Shown here: piece after piece, positions 35,647-45,273 of the stretch
Position numbering within the stretch: the first letter of the stretch is position 1
Layout: each line of letters starts with the position of its first letter
Source of the DNA: Chloroflexota bacterium
GTDB taxonomy: Bacteria > Chloroflexota > Anaerolineae > Aggregatilineales > Aggregatilineaceae
NCBI GenBank assembly: GCA_012729765.1
Contig: JAAYCM010000109.1
Location: forward strand, 171,098 to 235,097
Direction of reading: 5' to 3'
Length of the DNA: 64,000 nucleotides
Translations under genes and position numbers: made by a program
The notes under the pieces: generated by a model
What the model was told of the DNA's origin: nothing
The model's input: the letters and a program-made list of their open reading frames with translations, nothing else
The model's database searches: none

Positions 35647-37836
35647 GTGGATACCGCCGCCCGCCCAAGCCAATCTGCCCCCACCGTGCGCCGTCATGCA
35701 AGCATCCGCGCCCTGATTCTGATGACAGGTGTATTGGCGCTGGCGTGGGCGCTGCGCGTGATCCTGCTGGGCGACAAGGCCGTATGGTGGGACGAGGCAT
35801 GGTCGGTGTGGGTGTCGCAGCACGGGCTGCGCGAGCTGACCGAAATGATGGGTCACGACGCGCACCCGCCCTTCTACCAGTGGCTGCTCTATGGCTGGCT
35901 GCGGCTGACCGGCATCAGTGAATTTGCCGTGCGCGCCCTCTCGGCGCTGGCGGGCCTGCTGACCGTCGCGGCGGTCTACCCGCTGACGCGGCGGCTGGGC
36001 GGGAGTCGAGGTGCGGCAGGGTTGGCGGCGTTCTTCATCGCGCTCTCGATCTTTCATATCCGCTGGTCGCAGGAAACGCGCATGTACGCGGTCGGGACGG
36101 CGCTGGTTGCGCTGGCGACGTATGCCTATCTGCGCGCCGGGGAGCGCTGGTCCGGCTGGTGGGTGCTGCTGATCTTGACCGGGGCGGCGCTGCCGCTGAC
36201 CCATTATCTCGGCGGCTTCGTGCTGATCATCCTCAACCTGCACTGGCTGCTCACGTGGCGCAGCCGGGCGCGCGCCTTTCACACGCGCTGGATCGCGGCC
36301 ATGCTGCTGATCGCGCTGATCGACGGGGCCTGGGCGCTCTACGCCTACGGGCGGATTCGGAGCGGCGGCGGCACGGCGGACGCGGCGCTGCTGGATGTGT
36401 TCCAACTGTCGTTCACCCTGCTGGCGGTCGGCCAGTCGATCAACCTGACGCGCTACACGGCGGTAACGCTGGCCTTCGCGCTCGTGCTGGCGCTGGGGCT
36501 GGCGTGGCGGCGCAACCGGCGCGGCACGCTGCTGCCCCTGCTGGCGCTGCTGCTCCCGCCGGGGATCATCGTGCTGCTGTCGATGCCCTGGAGCCGCTTC
36601 TATGCCCCGCAGCCGGAAGAGCGCTATTTTGTAATCTTCGTGCCGCTGGTCTATGCCGGGCTGGGGCTGGCGCTGGACGCGCTGCGGCGTGTGGCGCGGG
36701 CGGCAGGGCTAACCGTGATTGTGGCGCTGGCGTTGGTCTACGGCGTGAGTGTGCTGGACGCGCTCGACCGGCGCTACTTTCAGGACGATTATCAAACCCT
36801 GCTGGCGGCGGCTGCCGCGCTGGTCGAGCCGGGGGACGCGGTCTTTTTCATCTCCGGCGAGCGCTACCCGCTGGTGTATTACAACCTGGATCGTGCTACC
36901 GGGGCGCAGCCGCCGTTCGAGCCGGTGGGGGTGCCCGCCGACGAGGGCGAGCCGGTCGAGTCATTGATGGGGCGCACCATCGGCCAGCGCGAACGCTTCT
37001 GGCTGGTTGAGATCGAGGCCGGGCTGGGCGATCCGCAGGGCGCGCGCCGGGCGTGGATCGATGCCCGCTACCAGCGCGTCTACCACACCCGCGCCGGATA
37101 TAATGGCCTCAGTCTGTACAGCCGCAGCGGGGACGATAATCCCCCGGCCAGCGCGGCGATCGTGCCGCCGGTGATGCGCGAGGCCCGCCCCGGCGACACG
37201 GTGCGGATCGGGGTGCCGGGCGGCGTGCGCGTCGATCTGCTGCGTGGCGAGCAGGTGTTGGCCGCGCAGACGCCCGCCAGTTGGGCGCTGGTCGAGTTCC
37301 CGATCTATCCGATCTACGCGCCTGGCGAGTACAGCCTGCGCGCGGCGGACGAAGTGTATTCTTTCCGGGTGACGCACAGCCAGTCCGCGCCCGGTGATCC
37401 CGCCGTGAAGCTGGATGCCGATTTCGGCGCGCTGCGGCTGCTCGGCTACCGGCTCGACGGGCTGCCGGTCCGCCCCGGCGAACCGTTCGATCTGGTGCTC
37501 ACCTGGCAGGCCGAAGCGCAGCCGGACGCGGATTATACGGTGTTCGCGCACCTGCTCGGCCCGCCCCACCCTGAGACGGGGAGTATCGTCTGGGCCACCG
37601 GCGACAGTTACCCCACCGGGACGCCCACCACCGCGTGGTGGCCCGGCCTGACCGCTGCCGACCGGCGCACAATCGAAGTGCCGGACGACCTGCCGCCCGG
37701 CTATTACAGCGTCGAAGTGGGGCTGTACCGGCTCGACGGCGGCGAACGTTTGACCCTGCCCGATGGCAGCGACCGGGTGCTGATCCCCGGCATCGAGGTG
37801 CGCAACTGCCGCCGCGTGCTGGACTGGTGCTTCTGA
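35647..37836 (+). CDS. GT39/ArnT-like polytopic membrane glycosyltransferase
   Basis: About 729 residues. GT-C fold enzyme that would transfer a sugar from a polyprenyl-phosphate donor. After the first helix comes VWWDEAWSVWVSQHG with the catalytic Asp-Glu and HDAHPPFYQWLLYGWL, then about ten membrane helices, SQETRMYAVGTALVA and RFYAPQPEERYFVIFVPL. A large C-terminal exported beta domain (from about residue 480) has two Ig-like parts (LVLTWQAEAQPDADYTVFAHL). The GTG at 35647 is used because of the promoter position; the ATG at 35596 would add 17 residues. Probably consumes the mannosyl lipid made at 29876. Confidence 0.8.
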   Translation: MDTAARPSQSAPTVRRHASIRALILMTGVLALAWALRVILLGDKAVWWDEAWSVWVSQHGLRELTEMMGHDAHPPFYQWLLYGWLRLTGISEFAVRALSALAGLLTVAAVYPLTRRLGGSRGAAGLAAFFIALSIFHIRWSQETRMYAVGTALVALATYAYLRAGERWSGWWVLLILTGAALPLTHYLGGFVLIILNLHWLLTWRSRARAFHTRWIAAMLLIALIDGAWALYAYGRIRSGGGTADAALLDVFQLSFTLLAVGQSINLTRYTAVTLAFALVLALGLAWRRNRRGTLLPLLALLLPPGIIVLLSMPWSRFYAPQPEERYFVIFVPLVYAGLGLALDALRRVARAAGLTVIVALALVYGVSVLDALDRRYFQDDYQTLLAAAAALVEPGDAVFFISGERYPLVYYNLDRATGAQPPFEPVGVPADEGEPVESLMGRTIGQRERFWLVEIEAGLGDPQGARRAWIDARYQRVYHTRAGYNGLSLYSRSGDDNPPASAAIVPPVMREARPGDTVRIGVPGGVRVDLLRGEQVLAAQTPASWALVEFPIYPIYAPGEYSLRAADEVYSFRVTHSQSAPGDPAVKLDADFGALRLLGYRLDGLPVRPGEPFDLVLTWQAEAQPDADYTVFAHLLGPPHPETGSIVWATGDSYPTGTPTTAWWPGLTAADRRTIEVPDDLPPGYYSVEVGLYRLDGGERLTLPDGSDRVLIPGIEVRNCRRVLDWCF

Positions 37837-37871
37837 TCCGGTATTAGGTACATGTATCAAGAGGATACCCT

Positions 37872-38318
37872 ATGACGACCTCTCATACCGTTTCACTCAG
37901 TGACGAACAGCGCCGCCACCTGGTCGATCAGGCGCGCAGCGCGCAGGCATACGCCTATGTGCCCTACTCACAGTATCCGGTCGGCGCGGCTTTGCTCACG
38001 GCGTCGGGCGCGATCTACACCGGCTGCAACGTCGAGAACGCCAGCTTCGGCGCGACGATCTGCGGCGAGCGCACGGCGGCGGTGAAGGCCGTCAGCGCCG
38101 GCGATCAGGACTTCCGCGCGATCGCGGTCGTGACGCGCAACGGCGCGTCCCCGTGCGGCATCTGCCGCCAGGTATTGTACGAGTTTGGGCCGGAGATGAC
38201 CGTGATCATGGCCGACGAGGCCGGGCAGATTTCCTGGGAAGGCCCGCTCTCCGATCTGCTGCTGCACGGCTTCGGACCCAAAAAGCTGGCCCAGGGCCAG
38301 AAGGCTGCCGGAGAGTAA
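37872..38318 (+). CDS. cdd: Cytidine deaminase
   Basis: 148 residues, homotetrameric type. Zinc motifs: NASFGATICGERTAAVKAV (Cys64, catalytic Glu66) and GASPCGICRQ (Cys95, Cys98). YVPYSQYPVGAALLT and GCNVENAS bind the nucleoside. It deaminates cytidine and deoxycytidine for pyrimidine salvage. GAGG 7 bases upstream. The stop overlaps the ATG of recO (TAATG), so three genes (cdd, recO, GNAT) form a tight unit. Confidence 0.95.
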   Translation: MTTSHTVSLSDEQRRHLVDQARSAQAYAYVPYSQYPVGAALLTASGAIYTGCNVENASFGATICGERTAAVKAVSAGDQDFRAIAVVTRNGASPCGICRQVLYEFGPEMTVIMADEAGQISWEGPLSDLLLHGFGPKKLAQGQKAAGE

Positions 38319-39085
38319 TGCCCAAAGCGGAACGCGTTTTTCGCACCGAAGCGATCGTGCTGCGGCGGCAGGATATTGGCGAGGCCGACCGGCTGCTGCT
38401 GCTCCTGACGCCCGATCACGGCAAGTTTCGCGCGGTGGCGCACGGCACGCGCAAGCCGGCGGCGCGCAAGACCGGGCATGTCGAGCTGTTCACGCTGGTC
38501 GATATGCTGATCCGGCGGCGGGGCGAGTGGTATGTCGTGGCGCAGGCCGAGACGAAAAACGCCTTCCTGCTGCTGCGCGAAGACCTGGTGCGCAACACCT
38601 ACGCCAATCATCTCGCCGAGCTGCTCGACCGCTTCACCAGCGATCAGGACAGCAGCCGGGCGGAGTTTGACCTGTTGGCGCGGGCGCTCGGCTGGCTGTG
38701 CGAGGACCTCGATCCACGCACGGCGGCCCGCTACTACGAGATCAGGCTGCTGGCGCTGGCCGGATTCGCGCCGTCGCTGCACTATTGCAGTGTCGGGCAG
38801 GAGCCGCTGGAGCCGCAGGATCAGTTCTTCAGCGTGGCGGATGGCGGCGTGATCTGCCCCGATCACTATTTTGAGCAGGCGCACGGGATGCCGATCAGCC
38901 TGACCGCGCTCAAGGTGCTGCGTCATATGCAGACCCAGCCCTGGGACGCGATCAAGGCGCTGCACATCAACACGCCGCTGCATCTGGAACTGGAGCGGCT
39001 GACTCTGGCCTATATTACCTATCTGCTGGAGCAGCGCCTGCAAAGCGTCGAGTTTTTGCGGCGGCTGCGGCGCGAGGAACTATGA
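38318..39085 (+). CDS. recO: DNA repair protein RecO
   Basis: 255 residues. N-terminal OB fold: RTEAIVLRRQDIGEADRLLLL, then the C-terminal helical domain. RecO anneals strands and loads RecA with RecR in gap repair. The usual four-Cys zinc site keeps only one Cys of each pair here (HYCSVGQ and VICPDHYF), so metal binding is doubtful. ATG overlaps the cdd stop. An in-frame extension upstream runs inside cdd and is not used. Confidence 0.93.
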   Translation: MPKAERVFRTEAIVLRRQDIGEADRLLLLLTPDHGKFRAVAHGTRKPAARKTGHVELFTLVDMLIRRRGEWYVVAQAETKNAFLLLREDLVRNTYANHLAELLDRFTSDQDSSRAEFDLLARALGWLCEDLDPRTAARYYEIRLLALAGFAPSLHYCSVGQEPLEPQDQFFSVADGGVICPDHYFEQAHGMPISLTALKVLRHMQTQPWDAIKALHINTPLHLELERLTLAYITYLLEQRLQSVEFLRRLRREEL

Positions 39086-39639
39086 ACGCGATACCCGTGA
39101 TCGAAACGGCGCGGCTGCGGCTGCGCCCCCTGACGCTGGCCGACGCCGACGCCTATCACGCGGCGATTCTCAGCGATCCTGACGTGATGCGCTACCTGCC
39201 GGGCGGCCAGCCCCTGCCCCGTGATCGCGCCGGGTTCACGATCCAGCGCCAGATCGACAACTGGGCGCGCGACGGGATCGGGCTGTGGGCAGTCGAGCGG
39301 GCCGAAGACGGGCGGCTGATCGGCCACTGCGGGCTGATGCACCTGCCCGATTCGACCGAGATCGAGGTGGCCTACGCGCTGGCCCAGGATGTGTGGGGGC
39401 AGGGCTTCGCCCCAGAAGCAGCCCACGCGGCGCTGCGCTTTGGCTTCGAGGAACGTGGATTGGCGCGGATCGTGGCGGTGGCGGTCCCGGCGAATGTCGC
39501 CTCGCAGCGCGTGATGGAAAAGATCGGGATGACGAACGAAGGCCTCAAACGGGCCTACAGCAGTATGATGGCGTTTTACAGCATGGCGCGCGCGGCGTTC
39601 CGGCCCGGCGACGCGCCGTATCGCGTGGCGGGGGTGTAG
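39082..39639 (+). CDS. GNAT acetyltransferase, RimJ/RimL-like
   Basis: 185 residues. ETARLRLRPLTLADADAYHAAI is the typical N-terminus; YALAQDVWGQGFAPEAAHAAL carries the acetyl-CoA loop (Q-x-x-G-x-A variant) and NVASQRVMEKIGMTNEG is the conserved C-terminal helix-strand. It may acetylate N-terminal amines or small molecules. Overlaps the recO stop by four bases (ATGA). Closed by palindromes at 39672-39724. Confidence 0.9.
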   Translation: MNAIPVIETARLRLRPLTLADADAYHAAILSDPDVMRYLPGGQPLPRDRAGFTIQRQIDNWARDGIGLWAVERAEDGRLIGHCGLMHLPDSTEIEVAYALAQDVWGQGFAPEAAHAALRFGFEERGLARIVAVAVPANVASQRVMEKIGMTNEGLKRAYSSMMAFYSMARAAFRPGDAPYRVAGV

Positions 39640-39671
39640 TCGTAGATTTACGGCTGTGGGAGGATTCGTAT

Positions 39672-39724
39672 AGGGGCAGAGCTTGCTCTACCCGTTCTGT
39701 TGACGGGCGATGCAAGCATCGCCC
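39672..39724. repeat. Pair of short palindromic hairpins between convergent genes
   Basis: GGGCAGAGC-TT-GCTCTACCC (one mismatch, 39674-39693) and GGGCGATGC-AA-GCATCGCCC (perfect, 39705-39724). Between the GNAT gene and the convergent peptidase gene. Same style as the palindrome at 6945-6972; probably a repeat family acting as transcript 3' ends. Confidence 0.6.
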
Positions 39725-39740
39725 TTACAGGGAATACACT

Positions 39741-40895
39741 CTACGACGCGCTCGGAACCGGCTCGGCTTGAAGCCAGACATGGAATCCCTGGTCCAGTTC
39801 CTCGAACGGCATCCCGAACGCAGCCTGCGTTGCCTCGTCGAGCGCCATCTCGACCGCCATCAGGCGGATCCACTCATTGCGGGCCGCGTCGCCAAACGTC
39901 TCGCTCACATAGCACACGAACGCATAGCCCTGCGGATAAACCATGCCCCACAACTCGCGCGGCGTCTCCTCGAAGTCGCTGATCATGTTCCAGTCGGCCA
40001 GTGCATCGGCTTCCAGCCACCCGGCCACCTGCCCGCGCAGGCCCGCCGGGGCGCTCTCGTCCCCGTAGGCCGACGCGACGTATTCGGCCACACCTTCGGC
40101 CAGCCACCACGGATAGCTGCCGTGCGACGTATCTGCCAGGTCGAACATCAGGAAGTGGGTTAGCTCGTGCGCCAGCACGGGGTGCAGACTCGCGGCGGGC
40201 GTGCCGGGCCGGACGGTCAGCTTGAGCGACTCACCTGGCTCGTTCCAGCCGCGAATAGTGGGCAGGCTGAGCGCGGTTGCGGCGGTCAGGGCTGACGGGC
40301 TGGCATAGAGCTTGATCTGCACCACGTTTTCGGGTGTGTGATCCAGGCTGCCGGTCACATGCCCGTACAACTCCGGCAGCAGGCCGCTCAGCGACTCGGC
40401 TACGTCTTCCAGGCCGGGCGCAGCATGAACCTGAAAGCGGTCGTAGTTGAAGGTCGTCCAGGCTTCGCCTGCATAGCGCCACGCACCATCTTCAGCACGC
40501 ACGAAGCGTGCCGGCAGGCTCGCCTTCTGGGTCATATAGTCGCTGCGCAGCTTCCAGGTGATGCGCAGCCGCCCGGTGGCCGAATCATCCGCGACGCTCA
40601 GATCGTCCAGCGCCAGCTCGAAATCGCTGACCGCGCCCGGCCCCATCCAATCCTCGACCCAATAGGTGTGCTCGCGCGCGAAAACCGGGTCGGACAGGTC
40701 CACGAGCGCCAGATAGCCGCTGCGATCCTGGTCCAGGACGGCCTGCTCCATCGCCGCGACCAGAGTATGCAGGTCGGCTTCGTCGTCCTGCGCGCCGGCA
40801 TCGGACGGCACGATGAAGAGCGCCAGCGCCATCATGGCGAGCAGCAGCAGCGTGATGATGATCCAGATCGAAACAAAGTGCAGGCGTTGCATCAT
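39741..40895 (-). CDS. Exported MA-like zinc metallopeptidase
   Basis: 384 residues. N-terminal signal anchor (WIIITLLLLAMMALALFIV), then an NTF2-like domain (LVAAMEQAVLDQDRSGYLALV), then the peptidase: HPVLAHELTHFLMFDL carries HExxH (near residue 243) and PWWLAEGVAEYVA the third zinc ligand Glu. Matches the peptidase MA-like (gluzincin) family. Substrate unknown. AGGA lies 7 bases before the ATG at 40895. Confidence 0.82.
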   Translation of the reverse strand: MMQRLHFVSIWIIITLLLLAMMALALFIVPSDAGAQDDEADLHTLVAAMEQAVLDQDRSGYLALVDLSDPVFAREHTYWVEDWMGPGAVSDFELALDDLSVADDSATGRLRITWKLRSDYMTQKASLPARFVRAEDGAWRYAGEAWTTFNYDRFQVHAAPGLEDVAESLSGLLPELYGHVTGSLDHTPENVVQIKLYASPSALTAATALSLPTIRGWNEPGESLKLTVRPGTPAASLHPVLAHELTHFLMFDLADTSHGSYPWWLAEGVAEYVASAYGDESAPAGLRGQVAGWLEADALADWNMISDFEETPRELWGMVYPQGYAFVCYVSETFGDAARNEWIRLMAVEMALDEATQAAFGMPFEELDQGFHVWLQAEPVPSAS

Positions 40896-41002
40896 GGTGG
40901 CTTCCTGTTGCTCCAACTCTCCTGTACCCATTTGTACGGCCCGCGCCGTGTTTTTGACCAGTCATCCCGCCGGGCGGCTGCCAGCTTCCCCGCTGACTGT
41001 TG

Positions 41003-41011
41003 TGGTATAAT
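41003..41011 (+). promoter_or_regulatory. Extended -10 promoter of the glycyl-tRNA synthetase gene
   Basis: TGGTATAAT, a perfect -10 with the TG extension; 50 bases before the ATG. No T-box or long leader is possible. Confidence 0.55.
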
Positions 41012-41061
41012 CCGCCCATTCGGATGACGACCGCTGCAAAGACTGTCTGAGAGCCTATACG

Positions 41062-44000
41062 ATGTCCAAACCACTTTCGTTTCAAGACGTGATCTTGAAG
41101 CTGCACCACTTCTGGGGCGAGCGCGGCTGCGTGATCTGGCAGCCCTATAATATTCAGGTGGGCGCGGGCACCGGCAACCCCGCGACGCTGTTGTCTGTGC
41201 TGGGGCCGGAACCCTGGCGCGTGGGCTATGTCGAGCCGAGCGTGCGCCCGGACGACGGGCGTTATGGCGAAAACCCGAACCGGATGCAGCTTCACTACCA
41301 GTACCAGGTGATCCTCAAGCCCGATCCCGGCAATCCGCAGGAGTTGTACCTGGCGAGCCTGGAAGCGTTGGGCATCAACCCGCGCGAGCACGACATCCGC
41401 TTTGTCGAGGACAACTGGGAATCGCCGGCGCTGGGCGCGTGGGGCCTGGGCTGGGAAGTCTGGCTCGACGGTCAGGAAATCACGCAGTTTACCTATTTCC
41501 AGCAGGCGGGCGGCCTGGTTCTCGACCCGGTCAGCGTCGAGATCACCTATGGGTTGGAGCGGATCGTCCTGGCGCTGCAAGGCAAAAACGCAGTGTGGGA
41601 TATCGACTGGACCGCGTCGGTGGCGTATGGAGATGTGCGCCTGCAGAGCGAGATCGAGCACTGCAAGTATTACTTCGAGGTCGCGGACGTGGACGGCCTC
41701 AAGCAGACTTACGACGTTTATCAGCGCGAGTCCGAACGGGCGCTGGCGGCAGGGCTGGTCATCCCGGCCTATGATTACGTGCTCAAATGCAGTCACCTGT
41801 TCAACGTGCTGGACGCGCGCGGCGCGATCGGCGTGACGGAGCGCGCGGCCTATTTCCGCCGGATGCGCGACATGACGCGCAACGTGGCCGCCGCCTATGC
41901 CGAGCAGCGCCAACGCCTCGAATACCCGCTGCTGGACAAGTTCCCGGTGTGGCAGGCCGCCACGCTCCGCGAATCTCCGGCACGGGATGGCGCGCAGCCG
42001 CCCGCCAACGCCGCTGATCTGCTGCTGGAGATCGGCACGGAAGAACTGCCCGCCGACGATCTGACCGACGCGCTGGATCAGCTCCGGCGGCTGGTGCCGG
42101 ACCTGCTCGACACGCTGCGGCTGGAGCACGCGGGAATTGAGGTGCTGGGTACGCCCCGGCGTCTGGTGGTGCATGTGCGCGGCGTCGCCCCACGCCAGCG
42201 CGACGAGGAAACACTGGTCAAGGGGCCGCCCGCGCAGCGCGCCTTCGACCTGGACGGCAACCCGACCAAAGCCGCCGAAGGCTTTGCGCGTGGCAAGGGT
42301 GTGCGCGTCGAAGATTTGGAAGTGCGCGAGATGGACGGCGGGCAGTATGTCGTGGCGCTGGTCCGCTCCGAAGGCCGCGCCGCGCACGAGGTGTTGGCCG
42401 GGGTGCTGCCCGATCTGATTGCGAACATCCGGTTTGGAAAGTCGATGCGCTGGAACGAGAGCGGGATCGGCTTCTCGCGCCCGCTGCGCTGGATCGTGGG
42501 GCTGCTGGGCCGCTATCCGCTGCGTTTCAGCTATGCGGGGGTGTCCAGCGGCGCGGTCACACGCGGGATTCGACCGTTCGGCTCGCCGGAGATCGATCTG
42601 CCCGACGTGGGCGCTTACTTCGACGCGATGCAGACGCAGGGCGTCATCCTCGATCCCGACGCGCGCAGCCGGGCGATCTGGGAGCAGGTCACGGCGCTGG
42701 CGGCGGAAGTGGGCGGCACCATCCCGGATGATCCGGCGCTGCTGGCCGAAGTCACCAATCTGGTCGAGCGGCCAACCGCGCTGCGCGGCACGTTCGAGCG
42801 CCAGTATCTCGATCTGCCGCGCGAGGTATTGATCGGCGTGATGCGCAAGCACCAGCGCTATTTCCCGGTGCAGGACGCCAGCGGCGATCTGCTGCCATAC
42901 TTCATCGCGGTGCGCAACGGCGACGACGAGCATCTCGACAAGGTGATCGACGGCAACGAGCACGTTATCCGCGCCCGGTTTGCCGACGCCAATTACTTCT
43001 ATCAGGCCGACATCCAGCGCCCGCTGATCAGCTACCTGCCGCGCCTGGGCACGCTTACCTTTCAGGAGAAGCTCGGCTCGATGCTCGACAAAAACGAGCG
43101 TGTGGCGGCGCTGATCCCGGCGCTGGGCGAGCTGCTCGGCGTGCGCGGCGACGATCTGCAGGTGGCGGGGCGTGCGGCCCAACTGGCGAAAGCCGATCTC
43201 GCAACGCAGATGGTGGTCGAGATGACCTCGCTGCAAGGCGTCATGGGGCGCTACTACGCGCTGCACGGCGGCGAATCCGAGCCGGTGGCCGACGCGATCT
43301 TCGAGGGCTGGTTGCCACGCTTCGCCGGGGATCGCCTGCCCGAATCGGCAGCAGGGATTCTGCTGGCGCTGGCCGACCGGCTCGACAGCCTGGTCGGGCT
43401 GTTCGCGGCGGGGCTGGCCCCCACTTCTAGCGCCGATCCGTTCGCGCTGCGGCGGGCTGCGCTGGGCGTGGTGCAGATCGCGGTCGAGCGCGGGCTGGAT
43501 GTCGATCTGCGCGCTGCCGTCGAGCTTGTCGCGGCGGCCCAGCCGATCCCGGCCAGCGCCGAGATCCAGCGCGAGGTGGTGCACTTCATCGCCGGGCGGC
43601 TGGATGTCTGGCTGCACGAGCACGGCTGGGCGCATGATGTGATCGCGGCGGTGCTGGCCGAGCAGGGACACAATCCGGCGCGGGCGGTGCAGGGCGTGCG
43701 CGAGCTGGCCGCGTGGGTCGAGCGCGCCGACTGGCCGGTGATCCTGGATAATTACGCGCGCTGCGTGCGCATCACGCGCGGCGAGAGCGAGCGGCACCCG
43801 GTCGATCCGGCGCGGTTCGAGGACGACGCCGAGCACCAGCTTTACGACGCCTACCAGCAGGCCGCCGCGCAGCTTGATCACGACGCCAACGTGGATGCCT
43901 TCCTAAGCGCGTTCGCGCCGGTCGTGCCTGTGATCCAGGCGTTCTTCGACCGCGTGCTGGTCAACGCGGACGATCTGGTGGTGCGCCACAACCGCCTGGG

Positions 44001-44067
44001 CCTGCTGCAAGCGATCGCGGCCCTGGCCGCAGGCCGCGCCGACCTGAGCAAGCTGGCCGGGTTTTAG
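41062..44067 (+). CDS. glyQS: Glycyl-tRNA synthetase, alpha and beta subunits in one chain
   Basis: 1001 residues. Residues 1 to about 295 are GlyQ (class II core): [59 protein letters not shown] and [20 protein letters not shown]. After a 25-residue linker ([13 protein letters not shown]), residues about 320-1001 are Gly[45 protein letters not shown] and [21 protein letters not shown]. Most bacteria encode these as two genes; fused forms are known in Chlamydia and some other groups. Charges tRNA-Gly. Confidence 0.96.
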   Translation: MSKPLSFQDVILKLHHFWGERGCVIWQPYNIQVGAGTGNPATLLSVLGPEPWRVGYVEPSVRPDDGRYGENPNRMQLHYQYQVILKPDPGNPQELYLASLEALGINPREHDIRFVEDNWESPALGAWGLGWEVWLDGQEITQFTYFQQAGGLVLDPVSVEITYGLERIVLALQGKNAVWDIDWTASVAYGDVRLQSEIEHCKYYFEVADVDGLKQTYDVYQRESERALAAGLVIPAYDYVLKCSHLFNVLDARGAIGVTERAAYFRRMRDMTRNVAAAYAEQRQRLEYPLLDKFPVWQAATLRESPARDGAQPPANAADLLLEIGTEELPADDLTDALDQLRRLVPDLLDTLRLEHAGIEVLGTPRRLVVHVRGVAPRQRDEETLVKGPPAQRAFDLDGNPTKAAEGFARGKGVRVEDLEVREMDGGQYVVALVRSEGRAAHEVLAGVLPDLIANIRFGKSMRWNESGIGFSRPLRWIVGLLGRYPLRFSYAGVSSGAVTRGIRPFGSPEIDLPDVGAYFDAMQTQGVILDPDARSRAIWEQVTALAAEVGGTIPDDPALLAEVTNLVERPTALRGTFERQYLDLPREVLIGVMRKHQRYFPVQDASGDLLPYFIAVRNGDDEHLDKVIDGNEHVIRARFADANYFYQADIQRPLISYLPRLGTLTFQEKLGSMLDKNERVAALIPALGELLGVRGDDLQVAGRAAQLAKADLATQMVVEMTSLQGVMGRYYALHGGESEPVADAIFEGWLPRFAGDRLPESAAGILLALADRLDSLVGLFAAGLAPTSSADPFALRRAALGVVQIAVERGLDVDLRAAVELVAAAQPIPASAEIQREVVHFIAGRLDVWLHEHGWAHDVIAAVLAEQGHNPARAVQGVRELAAWVERADWPVILDNYARCVRITRGESERHPVDPARFEDDAEHQLYDAYQQAAAQLDHDANVDAFLSAFAPVVPVIQAFFDRVLVNADDLVVRHNRLGLLQAIAALAAGRADLSKLAGF

Positions 44068-44091
44068 CTGCTCCCGCCACGAGTCATACCC

Positions 44092-44120
44092 AGGCCCGCC
44101 ATCTCGACGGGCCTGTTTTG
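44092..44120 (+). terminator. Intrinsic terminator after glyQS
   Basis: 7-bp stem AGGCCCG / CGGGCCT, 9-base loop, followed by GTTTTG; 25 bases after the glyQS stop. Confidence 0.75.
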
Positions 44121-44134
44121 TTGCGGCGGCTAGG

Positions 44135-44260
44135 GGCTGTTATGCACTTTTACCCCCCATCTCCCGGCCCCTTCCTCCACGTTTCACGGAGGGAAGGGGA
44201 GCATGGTGGCGTTTTTCAAGTCCTTCCCTCATTTTGGGGGAAGGATTTAGGATGGGGGCG
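44135..44260 (+). repeat. Structured dispersed repeat (copy C)
   Basis: GGCTGTTATGCA start, TACCCCCCATC, GGAGGGAAGGGG hairpin arm, TTTTTCAAGTCCTTCCCTC, GGGGGAAGGATTTAGGATGGGGGC. Nearly the same core as copy D, 660 bases away. Lies between glyQS and the RbsD/FucU gene. Confidence 0.7.
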
Positions 44261-44302
44261 GTGTCATCCGCCTCGTTCAGCGTTTCCAGTACATCACACG
44301 CT

Positions 44303-44722
44303 CTAGGCGGGCGGCACCACGCCGATGGTCAGCATGATGTTGGCCCACACGCGCTGCTCGCCGGTGGCGATCACCAGCGCGACATCCTGCCCGCGCGCCG
44401 CCTCGTAGAAGTCGAAGCGCTCCAGCTTTTGCAGATCGATCTCTGGGAGCCGCTGCCGAAACTCGGCGAAGATCGGCGGCTCGGAGCCGTCGTAGGGCTG
44501 CATCACGTGCGCCGCTTCGACCGGAATCGCGGAGATGAGCGCTTCCAGCACGTCGATCACGGTCAGCTTGCCGGGCATCAGGTTGAGGAATACCAGTTCG
44601 GCCTCAGGATTGGAGCCGGTCGAGAAGGGGTAGTTGCCATCCGCGATCAGTACGCGGCTGCCATGCCCGGCAGCGCCCAGCACGCCGAGAATCGTGGGGT
44701 GAATCAGTTTCGAGCGCAGCAT
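44303..44722 (-). CDS. RbsD/FucU-family sugar mutarotase
   Basis: 139 residues. Signature HPTILGVLGAAGHGSRVLIADGNYPF near the N-terminus and VIATGEQRVWANIMLTIGVV at the C-terminus (catalytic Tyr replaced by WAN as in FucU-like forms). Converts anomers or ring forms of fucose, ribose or a related sugar. It stands alone rather than in a fucose or ribose operon; a role with imported rhamnose or fucose is possible. AAAGGA upstream. Confidence 0.85.
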   Translation of the reverse strand: MLRSKLIHPTILGVLGAAGHGSRVLIADGNYPFSTGSNPEAELVFLNLMPGKLTVIDVLEALISAIPVEAAHVMQPYDGSEPPIFAEFRQRLPEIDLQKLERFDFYEAARGQDVALVIATGEQRVWANIMLTIGVVPPA

Positions 44723-44921
44723 ATCGCCTGGTCCTTTCGGGTTGGAATCAATACTCTAAGTTTCGACCGCCGTGATGGGGCGGCGATCTGCTGCAATTAT
44801 GGAGTTGAGACGGGGACCGGGCAAAAAACGCTGCCGGGCAGGGGAAGAACAGCGCCCGGACGCATCCACCAATCACACGGGGATGGCCGGGCGGCTCCAG
44901 AATCGAATGGTGCTCATCAGC

Positions 44922-45080
44922 CTAGTACTACCGCCGTACCTGACGTTTTGTTGCCCCCTATCCCCCGCCCCTTCCCTCACACTGGCGCGGAGGGAAGGGG
45001 AGAACCGCGGCGTTTTTCAAGTCCTTCCCTCATTTTGGGGGAAGGATTTAGGATGGGGGCGACTGCGGCGGTAGTACTAG
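44922..45080 (+). repeat. Structured dispersed repeat with perfect 14-bp inverted ends (copy D)
   Basis: 159-bp element bounded by CTAGTACTACCGCC (44922-44935) and GGCGGTAGTACTAG (45067-45080). Inside: GCCCCCTATCC / GGATGGGGGC outer stem, CCCCTTCCCTC / GAGGGAAGGGG hairpin and TCCTTCCC / GGGGAAGGA hairpin, so the RNA or single strand could form a three-way folded structure. The end palindrome overlaps the stop codon of the small gene at 45077. Confidence 0.75.
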
Positions 45081-45235
45081 CGGGCAGGTCCATCGTTCAG
45101 ATAGATTTTGTCGGACATCCGGCTTTTGTTAGCCTTGTCCGCCAGACTCGACTGTACGAGCGAGTCCTTGCTGGCCGGGCGGTCCTTGTTGGTTTTGGCC
45201 GGAAGCTGCTGGCTCATGCCGTTTTGCCGGTTCAT
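45077..45235 (-). CDS. Small hydrophilic protein, 52 residues
   Basis: ATG at 45235 with GAGGAG 8 bases upstream, an unusually good ribosome site. Protein starts MNRQNGMSQQLPAKTNKDRP and is polar with many Lys, Asn and Ser; no membrane segment. I do not recognise it. It begins 38 bases after the SOD stop on the same strand and may be cotranscribed. Its stop codon lies in the terminal repeat of copy D, so the original 3' end could have been changed by the repeat. Confidence 0.5.
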   Translation of the reverse strand: MNRQNGMSQQLPAKTNKDRPASKDSLVQSSLADKANKSRMSDKIYLNDGPAR

Positions 45236-45273
45236 GCGGTTACTCCTCAAACTTGTATAACGATAAGCCCCAC

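Noticed and set aside
41012..41061. T-box or other riboswitch before glyQS
   Set aside because: Only about 45 bases separate the predicted start site from the ATG, too short for a T-box.
40585..43881. A 1098-codon open frame antisense to glyQS
   Set aside because: It mirrors GC-rich codon structure of a clear housekeeping gene, and its product is low-complexity Arg/Ala/Gln-rich with no recognisable domain.
44135..45080. CRISPR array
   Set aside because: Copies C and D are similar but only two, unevenly spaced, and each folds as a hairpin-rich element; no short regularly spaced repeats or cas genes.
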